From Bacillus sp. NTK034 (GTDB lineage Bacteria > Bacillota > Bacilli > Bacillales > Cytobacillaceae), in NCBI RefSeq assembly GCF_017303275.1, contig NZ_JAFKOJ010000001.1, positions 930,001 through 994,000 of the forward strand: a DNA stretch of 64,000 nt, written 5' to 3'. Below are positions 34,393-43,176 of this stretch, one piece after another. The notes under the pieces were generated by a model that was given only the letters and a program-made list of their open reading frames with translations, searched no databases and was not told the DNA's origin. A program made the position numbers and the translations under genes. Each line of letters starts with the position of its first letter. Positions within the stretch are counted from its first letter, which is position 1.

Positions 34393-34414
34393 AAAAGGCG
34401 GAAAGGAATGGACT

Positions 34415-36550
34415 ATGACAGAACTCTTATTAAAATATTTCCGAACAAAGCAGCGGGAAGTTCAGTCAGAAAGAATTTATGATACGCAATGTCCTTTCTG
34501 CAGTATGCAATGCAAAAAGCAGGTGATTGAACAGTCCGTCGTAACAAGGAAAAAATATCGGGTTCTAGGAAAAGAGAATCCTGCATCACATGGACGTTTA
34601 TGCATTAAAGGGATGAATGCCCACCAGCATGCCATGCATCCGGACCGCCTGCAGTATCCATTGCTTAAAGTAAATGGTAAGTTCGAACCGATTTCCTGGG
34701 ATAAAGCGATGAGAATTATGAAGGAAAAATTCCAATGCATACAAGCTATGCATGGATTCAATGCCTTATCCGTGTATGGAGGGGGATCCTTAACAAATGA
34801 GACAGCGTACCTTTTAGGCAAATTTGCTCGAGTGGCATTAAAAACGAAATATATTGATTATAATGGGAGGTTCTGCATGTCTTCAGCAGCGGCTGCTGCT
34901 AATCATGCTTTTGGCATGGACCGGGGAATGACGAATGGACTGAATGATATTCCGCTGGCTAAATGCATTATACTGGCCGGCACGAATATAGCCGAATGCC
35001 AGCCAACACTTCTTCCTTATTTTGAAAAAGCAAAGGAAAACGGATCCTTAATTATCGTAATAGATCCGCGGGAAACTGCGACAGCGAAAATGGCTGATTT
35101 GCATTTAAAACCGAGGCCAGGCACTGATTCAGCATTGGCAAACGGGATATTACAGGTTTTGCTTGCAGAAAACGAGATTGATCTTTCTTTTATTTACGAA
35201 AGAACGAACGGCTTTGCAGAGCTTAAGGCTTTTGTTGAAACGATTAAGCTGGAAGACATTGAGGCATTGACCGGAGTGCCATCCAGCCAAATTAGAAAAG
35301 CGGCTATCCTGTTTGGCAAAGCTGCAACCGGGATGGTTTTTACAGCAAGGGGCGTTGAACAGCATACGGATGGATACCAAACTGTAAGGAATTTTATAAA
35401 TATTCTATTAGTTACAGGAAAAATCGGCAAAGCCGGCTGCGGATATGGGGCAATCACCGGCCAGGGAAATGGCCAGGGCGGACGGGAGCATGGCCTGAAA
35501 GCAGACCAGCTTCCAGGATACCGTTCCATTGAAAATCCGGAACACCGACGCTATCTCGCACGAGTATGGAATATAGACGAATCGGATTTGCCCGGCAAAG
35601 GTGTTTCTGCATATGAAATGATGGAGAAAATCGGCCGGGGTGAAATAAGAGGAATGCTGTTGATGGGCTCAAATCCAATTGTTTCGAATCCCAATGCAGA
35701 GTTTGTTAAAAACGCATTGGAAAAACTCGAATTCCTTGTTGCGGCTGATCTATTTATCTCTGAAACTGCCGAGCTGGCAGATCTGATTTTGCCGGTGAGT
35801 TCTTATTTGGAGAATGAGGGAACAATGACGAATCTTGAAGGACGTGTTATGCATCGTCCCTGTGCCATGCCCAGCACAGGATTAGTAAAACATGATTGGC
35901 AAATACTTTGTGAGATTTCAAGATTTTTAGGGAAGGAAGAGTATTTTTCTTTTTCAGGTCCTGAAGAAATCTTCAATGAACTGAGAGAAGCCAGCAGAGG
36001 CGGTATTGCAGATTATTACGGAATTGACTATAAGCGTCTTAAAAATGGAGATGGGGTTCTGTGGCCTTGTCCTGATTCTGCCCATCCGGGAACAGATAGG
36101 CTTTTTGAAAACAGTTTTGCCCACAAAGACCATAAAGCAGTCATGATTCCTGTACCCAGCAGGGCAGAAGCAGAAAAAGAGACACCTAATAGGAATTATC
36201 CCCTTTACCTTACAACAGGCAGAGTCGTTTCACATTATTTGACAGGAGTTCAGACAAGAAAGAGTGCTTCACTGGCAGCCAGGAATGTTGAATCTTTTGC
36301 CGAAATACACCCTGAAACTGCCAAACGATTTGGCATTGGGAACAAGACGCTTATCAAGATTGAATCAAAAAGAGGCAGTATTGTGGTTAGGAGCCATTTG
36401 ACGGCGGCTATTAGGAAGGATACAGTTTTCGTTCCATTTCATTGGGCTGAGACTCAAAACGTCAATCTCCTGGTATCGAATCAGCTCGATCCAGTTTGCC
36501 GTATGCCTGGTTTTAAAATAACAGCTGTTAACATAAGCCGTTTAGAATGA
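34415..36550 (+). CDS. nasC: Assimilatory nitrate reductase catalytic subunit
   Basis: 711-residue molybdopterin oxidoreductase reducing nitrate to nitrite in the cytoplasm. An N-terminal [4Fe-4S] site is formed by C26, C29, C33 and C63 (QCPFCSMQC; GRLCIKG). It is followed by the bis-MGD domains (NETAYLLGKFARVALKT; CMSSAAAAANHAFGMD; GQGNGQGGREHG) and a C-terminal dinucleotide-binding domain (TTGRVVSHYLTG). An in-frame start at 34325 lies inside nasB without a ribosome binding site, so ATG 34415 with AAGGA at 8 bases is used. Length matches Bacillus NasC. Confidence 0.92.
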   Translation: MTELLLKYFRTKQREVQSERIYDTQCPFCSMQCKKQVIEQSVVTRKKYRVLGKENPASHGRLCIKGMNAHQHAMHPDRLQYPLLKVNGKFEPISWDKAMRIMKEKFQCIQAMHGFNALSVYGGGSLTNETAYLLGKFARVALKTKYIDYNGRFCMSSAAAAANHAFGMDRGMTNGLNDIPLAKCIILAGTNIAECQPTLLPYFEKAKENGSLIIVIDPRETATAKMADLHLKPRPGTDSALANGILQVLLAENEIDLSFIYERTNGFAELKAFVETIKLEDIEALTGVPSSQIRKAAILFGKAATGMVFTARGVEQHTDGYQTVRNFINILLVTGKIGKAGCGYGAITGQGNGQGGREHGLKADQLPGYRSIENPEHRRYLARVWNIDESDLPGKGVSAYEMMEKIGRGEIRGMLLMGSNPIVSNPNAEFVKNALEKLEFLVAADLFISETAELADLILPVSSYLENEGTMTNLEGRVMHRPCAMPSTGLVKHDWQILCEISRFLGKEEYFSFSGPEEIFNELREASRGGIADYYGIDYKRLKNGDGVLWPCPDSAHPGTDRLFENSFAHKDHKAVMIPVPSRAEAEKETPNRNYPLYLTTGRVVSHYLTGVQTRKSASLAARNVESFAEIHPETAKRFGIGNKTLIKIESKRGSIVVRSHLTAAIRKDTVFVPFHWAETQNVNLLVSNQLDPVCRMPGFKITAVNISRLE

Positions 36551-36606
36551 CCATTAGCAGGACGAGAATGATCCATAAAAAAATCAAATGACCGGGGGGC
36601 TTTTTA

Positions 36607-39021
36607 ATGGGAAAAAAGAAATTGGTTCTTGTTGGAAATGGAATGGCTGGCGTCAGGACTGTAGAAGAAATTTTAAAAGCTGCTCCTGAGAAATTTGAGA
36701 TTACTATATTTGGCAGCGAGCCCCATCCCAATTATAATCGTATTCTGCTATCAAAAGTTTTACAGGGGGATACAGATGTAAAAGATATTACACTGAATGA
36801 TTGGGAGTGGTATAAAACAAATAACATTACATTATATTCAGGAGAAACGGTGGTAAAGGCAGACCCGGACAGGAAGGTTGTCATCTCTGATAAAGGGAGA
36901 ATAGAGTCTTATGATGAGCTTATTCTTGCAACAGGCTCCGTTCCATTCATTCTTCCTATACCCGGATCAGATAAGGAAGGGGTAACAGCTTTCAGAGATT
37001 TGGAGGATACTGATAAAATGCTTCAAGCATCCAAAAAATATAAAAAGGCGGCGGTCATTGGCGGTGGCTTGCTTGGTTTGGAGGCTGCGAGAGGCTTATT
37101 GAATTTAGGTATGGAAGTGTCAGTGATCCATATATCACCTTATTTGATGGAAAGGCAGCTGGACGAAACAGCTGGAAAGCTTTTGCAAAAAGAGCTAGAA
37201 GATCAAGGAATGAATTTTTTGCTTGAAAAGCATACAGAGGCCCTCATTGGGAATGAACGAGTAGAAGGATTAACGTTTAGTGATGGCACAATGCTTGAAG
37301 CTGATCTGGTAGTCATGGCAGCTGGCATCCGTCCAAATATAAAGCTTGCGCAGGAGATCGGTTTACAGGTCAACCGGGGCATCGTGGTCAATGATTATCT
37401 TGAAACGAGCATTTCCCATATTTATTCAGTCGGAGAATGCGCCGAGCATGAAGGAATTCCTTATGGCCTGGTCGCCCCGCTCTATGAACAGGGAAAAGTG
37501 CTGGCCAAACATATCTGTGGAAAGAAAACAGATCCCTATAAAGGTTCCGTTCTCTCTACCCAGCTAAAAGTATCGGGAGTAGAAGTATTCTCCGCGGGAG
37601 ATTTTTTGGAGGATCAAGAGAAAAAAGCATTAAAAATATTCGATGACCATGAAGGAGTTTATAAAAAAGTCGTGTTTCGTGGAAATAAAATCGTTGGTGC
37701 CGTTCTGTTTGGCGAGAGCCAGGATGGAAATCGCCTGTTCTCAATGATTAAAAAGCAGGCCGACATTTCTGATACGGCAAAGGTTTCCCTATTGCAGCCG
37801 ATCGGGAGTGAAGAAGGAGGAAGCCATGCTGGTGAAATGACTCATGAGGAAATTATTTGCGGATGCAACGGTGTTACCAAAGGAATGATCGTTGAAGCCA
37901 TACAATCGGAAGGCTGCACAACAGCAGATCAAATCAAAGCATGCACAAGTGCTTCCCGTTCATGCGGCGGCTGTAAACCACTTGTAGCTGAACTGCTTCA
38001 GCATACTCTTGGCGCGGTTTTCGACGAGAGTGCTCAAAAGGAGGGGATTTGCAGCTGTACTTCCTTTTCGAGAGATGAAGTGGTAGAAGAAATTCGATCG
38101 AAGGGACTAACCCATGTAAAAGAAGTAATGAGTGTCCTTGGCTGGGATTCAGAAGAAGGCTGTTCTAAATGTCGACCTGCCATCAATTATTATTTGGGAA
38201 TGGTCAACCCAACCAGCTATGATGATGAACGGGAATCTCGCTTTGTTAATGAAAGGATGCATGCCAATATACAAAAAGATGGAACCTATTCGGTTGTTCC
38301 AAGAATGTACGGAGGAGTGACAAATTCGAATGATTTGCGCAAGATTGCCGACGTCGTTGATAAATTTGCAATTCCGCTGGTAAAAGTAACAGGGGGCCAA
38401 AGGATTGATTTATTCGGTGTAAAAAAAGAGGATTTGCCTAAAGTTTGGTCCGATCTGGATATGCCATCAGGGTATGCATATGGAAAATCACTTCGCACTG
38501 TCAAAACATGTGTCGGTGAGCAATTCTGCCGCTTCGGAACACAGGATTCCATGGGCGTTGGGATAGCACTGGAAAAGAAATTTGAAGGACTGCAGACGCC
38601 GCATAAAGTGAAAATGGCAGTATCCGCCTGCCCGAGAAGCTGTGCTGAATCAGGCTTTAAAGATATCGGCTTCATTGGAATTGATGGAGGATGGGAAATC
38701 TACGTTGGCGGCAATGGAGGCACCCATGTAAGAGGGGGAGATTTACTATATAAGGTAAAAACAGATGACGAATTAATGGAAGTCACAGGCGCTTACCTTC
38801 AATACTACAGAGAAACGGCTAATTATTTGGAACGTACCTCCGCGTGGGTGGAACGGGTTGGTTTGACTCACGTCCAGTCTGTTCTGAATGATAAAGAGAA
38901 GCGAAAAGAGCTAAATGCACGAATGAATGAGGCCCTGTCAGTTCACAAAGACCCATGGAAAGAGATTATTAATAACAATAAAACAAAAACGGAATTGTTT
39001 GAGAATCTCGTAAGAACTTAA
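36607..39021 (+). CDS. nasD: Assimilatory nitrite reductase large subunit
   Basis: 804-residue siroheme enzyme reducing nitrite to ammonium with NAD(P)H. Same architecture as NasB: FAD/NAD domains (VLVGNGMAGVRT; AAVIGGGLLGLEAA), BFD-type cluster region (CGCNGVTKG...CGGCKP), second Cys-rich segment (CSCTSFSRDEV...CSKC), and an intact siroheme/[4Fe-4S] site with C635, C641, C675 and C679 (CVGEQFC; CPRSC). It is clearly a paralogue of the neighbouring NasB. GGGGGGC before the ATG is the ribosome binding site. Confidence 0.93.
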   Translation: MGKKKLVLVGNGMAGVRTVEEILKAAPEKFEITIFGSEPHPNYNRILLSKVLQGDTDVKDITLNDWEWYKTNNITLYSGETVVKADPDRKVVISDKGRIESYDELILATGSVPFILPIPGSDKEGVTAFRDLEDTDKMLQASKKYKKAAVIGGGLLGLEAARGLLNLGMEVSVIHISPYLMERQLDETAGKLLQKELEDQGMNFLLEKHTEALIGNERVEGLTFSDGTMLEADLVVMAAGIRPNIKLAQEIGLQVNRGIVVNDYLETSISHIYSVGECAEHEGIPYGLVAPLYEQGKVLAKHICGKKTDPYKGSVLSTQLKVSGVEVFSAGDFLEDQEKKALKIFDDHEGVYKKVVFRGNKIVGAVLFGESQDGNRLFSMIKKQADISDTAKVSLLQPIGSEEGGSHAGEMTHEEIICGCNGVTKGMIVEAIQSEGCTTADQIKACTSASRSCGGCKPLVAELLQHTLGAVFDESAQKEGICSCTSFSRDEVVEEIRSKGLTHVKEVMSVLGWDSEEGCSKCRPAINYYLGMVNPTSYDDERESRFVNERMHANIQKDGTYSVVPRMYGGVTNSNDLRKIADVVDKFAIPLVKVTGGQRIDLFGVKKEDLPKVWSDLDMPSGYAYGKSLRTVKTCVGEQFCRFGTQDSMGVGIALEKKFEGLQTPHKVKMAVSACPRSCAESGFKDIGFIGIDGGWEIYVGGNGGTHVRGGDLLYKVKTDDELMEVTGAYLQYYRETANYLERTSAWVERVGLTHVQSVLNDKEKRKELNARMNEALSVHKDPWKEIINNNKTKTELFENLVRT

Positions 39022-39036
39022 AAGGGGGAGTTTCGT

Positions 39037-39363
39037 TTGGTTAATAAAAGCATCATTAAAGTTCTGGTTGGCTCCATACAAGATTTGCCCGTGAAATTGG
39101 GGAAAACAGTGAAGGCTGGCGGAATAGATATCGCTGTGTTCCGTTTATCTAATGGCAAGGTCCGTGCAGTGGAAAACCGCTGTCCACATAAAGGCGGTGT
39201 ACTGACTGAGGGCTTGGTCAGCGGAGACTCCGTTTTTTGCCCCATGCATGATTGGAAAATCTGTCTGGAAGATGGAAAAGTTCACGCGCCAGATATCGGC
39301 TGTGTCCAGACTTATAAAACAATTGTTGAGAATGAGACAGTCTATCTTATAATAGAAGAATAA
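39037..39363 (+). CDS. nasE: Nitrite reductase small subunit (Rieske type)
   Basis: 108-residue Rieske-domain protein. The [2Fe-2S] ligands are in CPHKGG and CPMHDW. It pairs with NasD in the assimilatory nitrite reductase. It starts at TTG 39037, 6 bases after GGGGGAG, 15 bases past nasD. Length agrees with Bacillus NasE. Confidence 0.93.
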   Translation: MVNKSIIKVLVGSIQDLPVKLGKTVKAGGIDIAVFRLSNGKVRAVENRCPHKGGVLTEGLVSGDSVFCPMHDWKICLEDGKVHAPDIGCVQTYKTIVENETVYLIIEE

Positions 39364-39387
39364 TAAGATCAGGCTGGAGGTATACGG

Positions 39388-40203
39388 ATGAAAAAGCTGG
39401 AAGGAAAGAAAATTGCTCTATTGGGGTCTAGAAAAATCGAAGAAATAACAAAAATTGTAGAAAACCTGGGAGGTGCTGCCATCAGCAGGCCAGCGCAAGG
39501 AACGTCCCTGCGTATAGACACAAAATTGAAAGAACATATTGGCCTTATTACCTCAGGTGAGTTTAATTGGATTATTTTTACAACTGGAATCGGAGTAGAG
39601 ACCTTGTATTATACCGCTCAGGAAATAGGAAAGGGAGAAGAATTTATTAAGGTTCTTCAAAATTGCCAAATTGCAGCAAGAGGGTATAAAACAGTTAACA
39701 TGTTAAAAAAACTGGGTGTCACACCAAAGGTTCGGGATGATGATGGAAGCACGGCAGGACTTATCAGAAGCCTCGGAAGCTATTCACTGGAAAACAAGAA
39801 GGTGGCTCTTCAGCTTCACGGTGATCCTGCACCTAAGCTGATTCAATGGCTTGATGTGCAGAAAGCTCAATATGAAGAAATTCTTCCCTATATTCACAAT
39901 CCGCCGGAAACTAAAGTCATGGAAAAACTTCTTTCGGAGCTGCTGGGAGGGGAACTGGATGCGGCTGTTTTTACCAGCACCCCGCAAGTGAGACATTTAT
40001 TGCATTTTGCGCGTGAACAGGGTGCTGAAAACCAATTGACAGAGGTTTTCTCGCAAAAAGTAATTGCGCTGGCAGTCGGAAAAGTTACAGCACAAGCGTT
40101 ATTTGATGAAGGAATTGACCGGGTTATTTATCCGGAACACGAAAGGATGGGCAGCGCAATTGTAGAGCTGTCCAGCTATTATCATAAAAACTCCGAGAGA
40201 TAA
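39388..40203 (+). CDS. Uroporphyrinogen-III synthase-like protein
   Basis: 271-residue protein of the HemD fold: two Rossmann-like lobes (KIALLGSRKIEEITKIVENL; IIFTTGIGVETLYY; VALQLHGDPAPKLIQWL; AAVFTSTPQVRHLLHF; IALAVGKVTAQALFDEGI). It would cyclise hydroxymethylbilane to uroporphyrinogen III, the precursor of the siroheme needed by NasD. The next gene also carries a HemD-like C-terminal half, so the operon has two. It may be a dedicated isozyme raising siroheme supply during nitrate growth. Confidence 0.85.
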   Translation: MKKLEGKKIALLGSRKIEEITKIVENLGGAAISRPAQGTSLRIDTKLKEHIGLITSGEFNWIIFTTGIGVETLYYTAQEIGKGEEFIKVLQNCQIAARGYKTVNMLKKLGVTPKVRDDDGSTAGLIRSLGSYSLENKKVALQLHGDPAPKLIQWLDVQKAQYEEILPYIHNPPETKVMEKLLSELLGGELDAAVFTSTPQVRHLLHFAREQGAENQLTEVFSQKVIALAVGKVTAQALFDEGIDRVIYPEHERMGSAIVELSSYYHKNSER

Positions 40204-40225
40204 TAGGAAGCATAGGGGTGGGATT

Positions 40226-41707
40226 TTGAAGAAAGGGAAAGTATATCTTGTTGGTGCAGGCCCTGGGGATGAAGGCTTAATTACTGTTAAAGGGTTAGCA
40301 GCCATAAAAAAAGCTGATGTAATCTTATATGACCGCCTGATTAATCCAAAATTGCTGGAATCTGCGCCTTCTCATTGTGAGCTGATTTATTGCGGGAAGT
40401 TTCCGAAACAGCATTTTCTGAAACAGGAAATCATCAATGAGATTTTAATAGACAAAGCCATTAAGGGATATAATGTAATCCGTTTAAAAGGCGGTGACCC
40501 GGGAGTTTTTGGCCGGGTCGGGGAGGAAGCGGAAGCACTGGCGGAACAAGAAATCCCATATGCAATTGTACCAGGCATTTCTTCAGGAGTTGCTGTGCCT
40601 TTATATGCAGGAATCCCTGTGACACATCGTGAATATGGAATTTCTTTTGCGCTGGTATCCGCCCATGATAAATCCAATGAAGGGAAACCTGATATTGATT
40701 GGAGCGGATTAGTCTCAAGCGTGGACACGATTGGCTTTTACATGGGAGTAACCAATATTTCATATATTGCAGATAACCTCATCCTTCACGGCAAGCCGAA
40801 AGAAACTCCAGTGATCCTTATCCAATGGGGAACCTATGGCAGACAGAAAACAGTGCAGGGTACAATAGGGGATATTGCAGAAAAAGTAAAGGAAACAGGA
40901 ATACAAAATCCGGCAATTACTTTAGTTGGCGGTATTGTTTCTTTAAGAGATAAATTAAAATGGTTTGAAAACAAGCCTCTTTACGGAAGGCAGATTCTTT
41001 TAGCACGTACAGGCACTGCAAGAAGCACTTTGGCAGCACAGCTGCAAGAACAGGGGGCAGATGTAATCGAGATTCCGAAATGGACGAAAAAAGATGTTCC
41101 TTCAAATGATAAAATACTCAATCAGCTTTTCACGTATAAACGCATTTTATTCACATCCCCGGAATGCACGAATGAGTTCATTGATTTATTGATTAATAGA
41201 AATATAGATATAAGAAATGTTCAGGCCGATTTATATTGTTTGTCCAAAAAATCATTGAAAGTCATGAACGAACGGGGATTAACCGGCCGGCTTGCAGCTG
41301 AAATGAACTTGGGTGGACCGCTGCTGATCGTGGGGAATCGGAGTTTGAATGTAAAAAAAATCCCTTATATCGAGCCGGATGGAAATCATGATATTCTCCA
41401 AACCAGTGATACAATCCTTGATGAATCTTTTATTCCTGTTGTTGGACATATGCTAAGGGAGGCAACTTTAGACACCATCATATTCCCCAGCAGTTCCTCT
41501 GTCGATGCCTTTATGGAGAGTGTGGGCTATTATGGCATAGAGCCAGATGACTTGATCAAAAAGCTATCAATCGTATGTATGGGAAAGAGTTCAGGCCAGC
41601 AAATAAACGCATACGGTTATACACCTGATTTTGTCCTGTCAGCCCCAAATGAGTTTGAATTAGCTAAGGCTTTAATTCAGGAGAAAGAGCTGGAAAGCAT
41701 AAAATGA
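40226..41707 (+). CDS. nasF: Uroporphyrinogen-III C-methyltransferase fused to HemD-like domain
   Basis: 493-residue fusion. The N-terminal half (about 1-245) is SUMT, which methylates uroporphyrinogen III twice with SAM to precorrin-2 (VYLVGAGPGDEGLITVKGL; VIRLKGGDPGVFGRVGEEA; YAIVPGISSGVAVPLYAGIP). The C-terminal half (about 255-493) is HemD-like. It supplies siroheme for nitrite reductase. Start is TTG 40226 after AGGGGTGGG. Last gene of the nas operon; terminator at 41723. Confidence 0.88.
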   Translation: MKKGKVYLVGAGPGDEGLITVKGLAAIKKADVILYDRLINPKLLESAPSHCELIYCGKFPKQHFLKQEIINEILIDKAIKGYNVIRLKGGDPGVFGRVGEEAEALAEQEIPYAIVPGISSGVAVPLYAGIPVTHREYGISFALVSAHDKSNEGKPDIDWSGLVSSVDTIGFYMGVTNISYIADNLILHGKPKETPVILIQWGTYGRQKTVQGTIGDIAEKVKETGIQNPAITLVGGIVSLRDKLKWFENKPLYGRQILLARTGTARSTLAAQLQEQGADVIEIPKWTKKDVPSNDKILNQLFTYKRILFTSPECTNEFIDLLINRNIDIRNVQADLYCLSKKSLKVMNERGLTGRLAAEMNLGGPLLIVGNRSLNVKKIPYIEPDGNHDILQTSDTILDESFIPVVGHMLREATLDTIIFPSSSSVDAFMESVGYYGIEPDDLIKKLSIVCMGKSSGQQINAYGYTPDFVLSAPNEFELAKALIQEKELESIK

Positions 41708-41722
41708 TCATAACGGTACTCT

Positions 41723-41756
41723 AAGCCGGCCACCTATTTAGGTGCCGGCTTTTATT
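41723..41756 (+). terminator. Terminator of the nas operon
   Basis: AAGCCGGC with ACCT (41723-41735) pairs with AGGT and GCCGGCTT (41740-41751), one bulged C, followed by TTATTTTA. Confidence 0.8.
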
Positions 41757-41819
41757 TTATTGGGAAGCCTATATTTTAGAAAAATATTGAAAAGGCTTAC
41801 ACAACCTGATAATATTACA

Positions 41820-41835
41820 GCGTAAACGTTTTCGC
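41820..41835 (+). promoter_or_regulatory. LacI-type operator upstream of the lacI-family gene
   Basis: GCGTAAACGTTTTCGC is a near-perfect palindrome centred on AACGTT, the usual LacI/CcpA-family core. It lies 36 bases before the regulator ATG and suggests autoregulation. Confidence 0.6.
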
Positions 41836-41871
41836 AACAAATATAATACAGCAATTTAAAGCAGGTGGGAT

Positions 41872-42879
41872 ATGTCCTATACAATCAAAGATGTTGCCAA
41901 AAAAGCAAATGTATCCATTGCAACAGTTTCCAGGATATTGAATGGCCAGGGAGGCTATTCGGAAAAAACAAAATTCAAGGTTCTTAGAGTGATTGAAGAG
42001 CTGGAATACCAGCCAAACGCAGTGGCAAGAGGATTAATAAACAAAAGAACACATACGATTGGGGTGCTTTTCCCTAAGCTTTCCAGTTCTCTGGTAACCG
42101 ATCTCCTGGATGGTATTGAAAAGGCAGCAAATGACAACGGTTCCAGTGTGATCGTCTGCCATACAGAATCAAATGGTGAGAAAACGATGAAATATCTCCA
42201 GCTGCTTTTCGAAAAAAGGGTAGACGGGATAATTTTCGCAAGTGAAGTATTAAAAGATGAGTATTATCAATTTGTAACCAAAACCAAGATGCCGATGATT
42301 CTGCTTTCGACAGAGTCCTATGCGTACCCGGTGCCTTTTGTAAAGGTCAATGATCTTCATGCAGCATATGCTGCAGGTAAGCATTTAATCGACACGGGGC
42401 ATGCAAAAATTGGAATGATAAGCGGAAACAAGGATGATATCATCGCGGGGATTCCAAGGATTGAAGGCTTTAAAAAAGCTCTATTTGATCATGGCATACC
42501 ACTGGGTTCCGAAAATATTGTGTTCAGCAGGGGGTTTACATTCCCTGATGGGGTTGAAGGCTTTAAAAAGCTTGTCGAACAGTTCCCGGATGTAACGGCG
42601 ATATTTGCAGCAAGTGATGAAATGGCTATCGGTGCCTTATCAGCAGCTTATCATTTGGGATTTAAGGTACCTGATGAGATATCTGTTATGGGGTACGATA
42701 ATTTGGACCTTGCTGAGATGTCCATTCCGCCGCTGACCACAGTTGAACAGCCTCTCGCAAAAATGGGTGAGGCTGCTGTGGAAATGCTTTTTACCATAAT
42801 GGAAACTGGCGAAACTCCTGAAAGCCGCATTATGCCGCATAAAATTATTGAAAGAATGAGTGTGAAAGAGAGGAAATAA
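41872..42879 (+). CDS. LacI-family transcriptional regulator
   Basis: 335-residue repressor. The N-terminal HTH (TIKDVAKKANVSIATVSRIL) and hinge (YQPNAVARGL) are followed by the periplasmic-binding-protein-like sensor domain (GVLFPKLSSSLVTDLLDGIE; MGYDNLDLAEMSIPPLTTVE). It resembles regulators of maltose or isomaltose genes. The adjacent alpha-glucosidase gene and palindromes on both sides of this gene suggest it represses itself and that gene. Ribosome binding site AGGTGGG. Confidence 0.9.
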   Translation: MSYTIKDVAKKANVSIATVSRILNGQGGYSEKTKFKVLRVIEELEYQPNAVARGLINKRTHTIGVLFPKLSSSLVTDLLDGIEKAANDNGSSVIVCHTESNGEKTMKYLQLLFEKRVDGIIFASEVLKDEYYQFVTKTKMPMILLSTESYAYPVPFVKVNDLHAAYAAGKHLIDTGHAKIGMISGNKDDIIAGIPRIEGFKKALFDHGIPLGSENIVFSRGFTFPDGVEGFKKLVEQFPDVTAIFAASDEMAIGALSAAYHLGFKVPDEISVMGYDNLDLAEMSIPPLTTVEQPLAKMGEAAVEMLFTIMETGETPESRIMPHKIIERMSVKERK

Positions 42880-42903
42880 CAACTCTCTTTTTCTCAGCAC
42901 AAA

Positions 42904-42923
42904 TTACGTAAACGTATACGTAA
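42904..42923 (+). promoter_or_regulatory. LacI-type operator upstream of the alpha-glucosidase unit
   Basis: TTACGTAAACGTATACGTAA, a 20-bp near-palindrome with ACGT repeats. Related to, but longer than, the palindrome at 41820. Confidence 0.6.
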
Positions 42924-42940
42924 TTAAGCTAAAAAAAACA

Positions 42941-43129
42941 GTGGTTGGATTAGTCATATTATATATCGTTTTCAATCTTTCCTTTAATGTGTTTATCTAT
43001 TTTGACTACATTCGTGCTAATCCGGAAGGTGCAACGGCATGGGGTGTTTTCTGGAAAGTCATTTTCCCGCTGCTTGCGCCAATGATTACTGTGTACATTT
43101 TGCCCAGATTTGGATTATCTGCGGTGTGA
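42941..43129 (+). CDS. Small membrane protein, doubtful start
   Basis: 62-codon frame encoding two hydrophobic segments separated by a charged loop (about 2-20 and 35-55; loop FDYIRANPEGATAWG). The composition looks like a real two-helix membrane protein. However, the GTG at 42941 has no ribosome binding site and no ATG is available upstream, so expression is uncertain. It lies between a LacI operator and the alpha-glucosidase gene. Function unknown. Confidence 0.4.
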   Translation: MVGLVILYIVFNLSFNVFIYFDYIRANPEGATAWGVFWKVIFPLLAPMITVYILPRFGLSAV

Positions 43130-43176
43130 GGAAGGTTCAATAAAATAAAATTATTCTTTGATCGGAGTTGTAAATA

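Noticed and set aside
39376-39387. GTATAC next to the hemD-like start as a GntR operator
   Set aside because: Only the hexamer matches and it is the ribosome binding region GGAGGTATAC.
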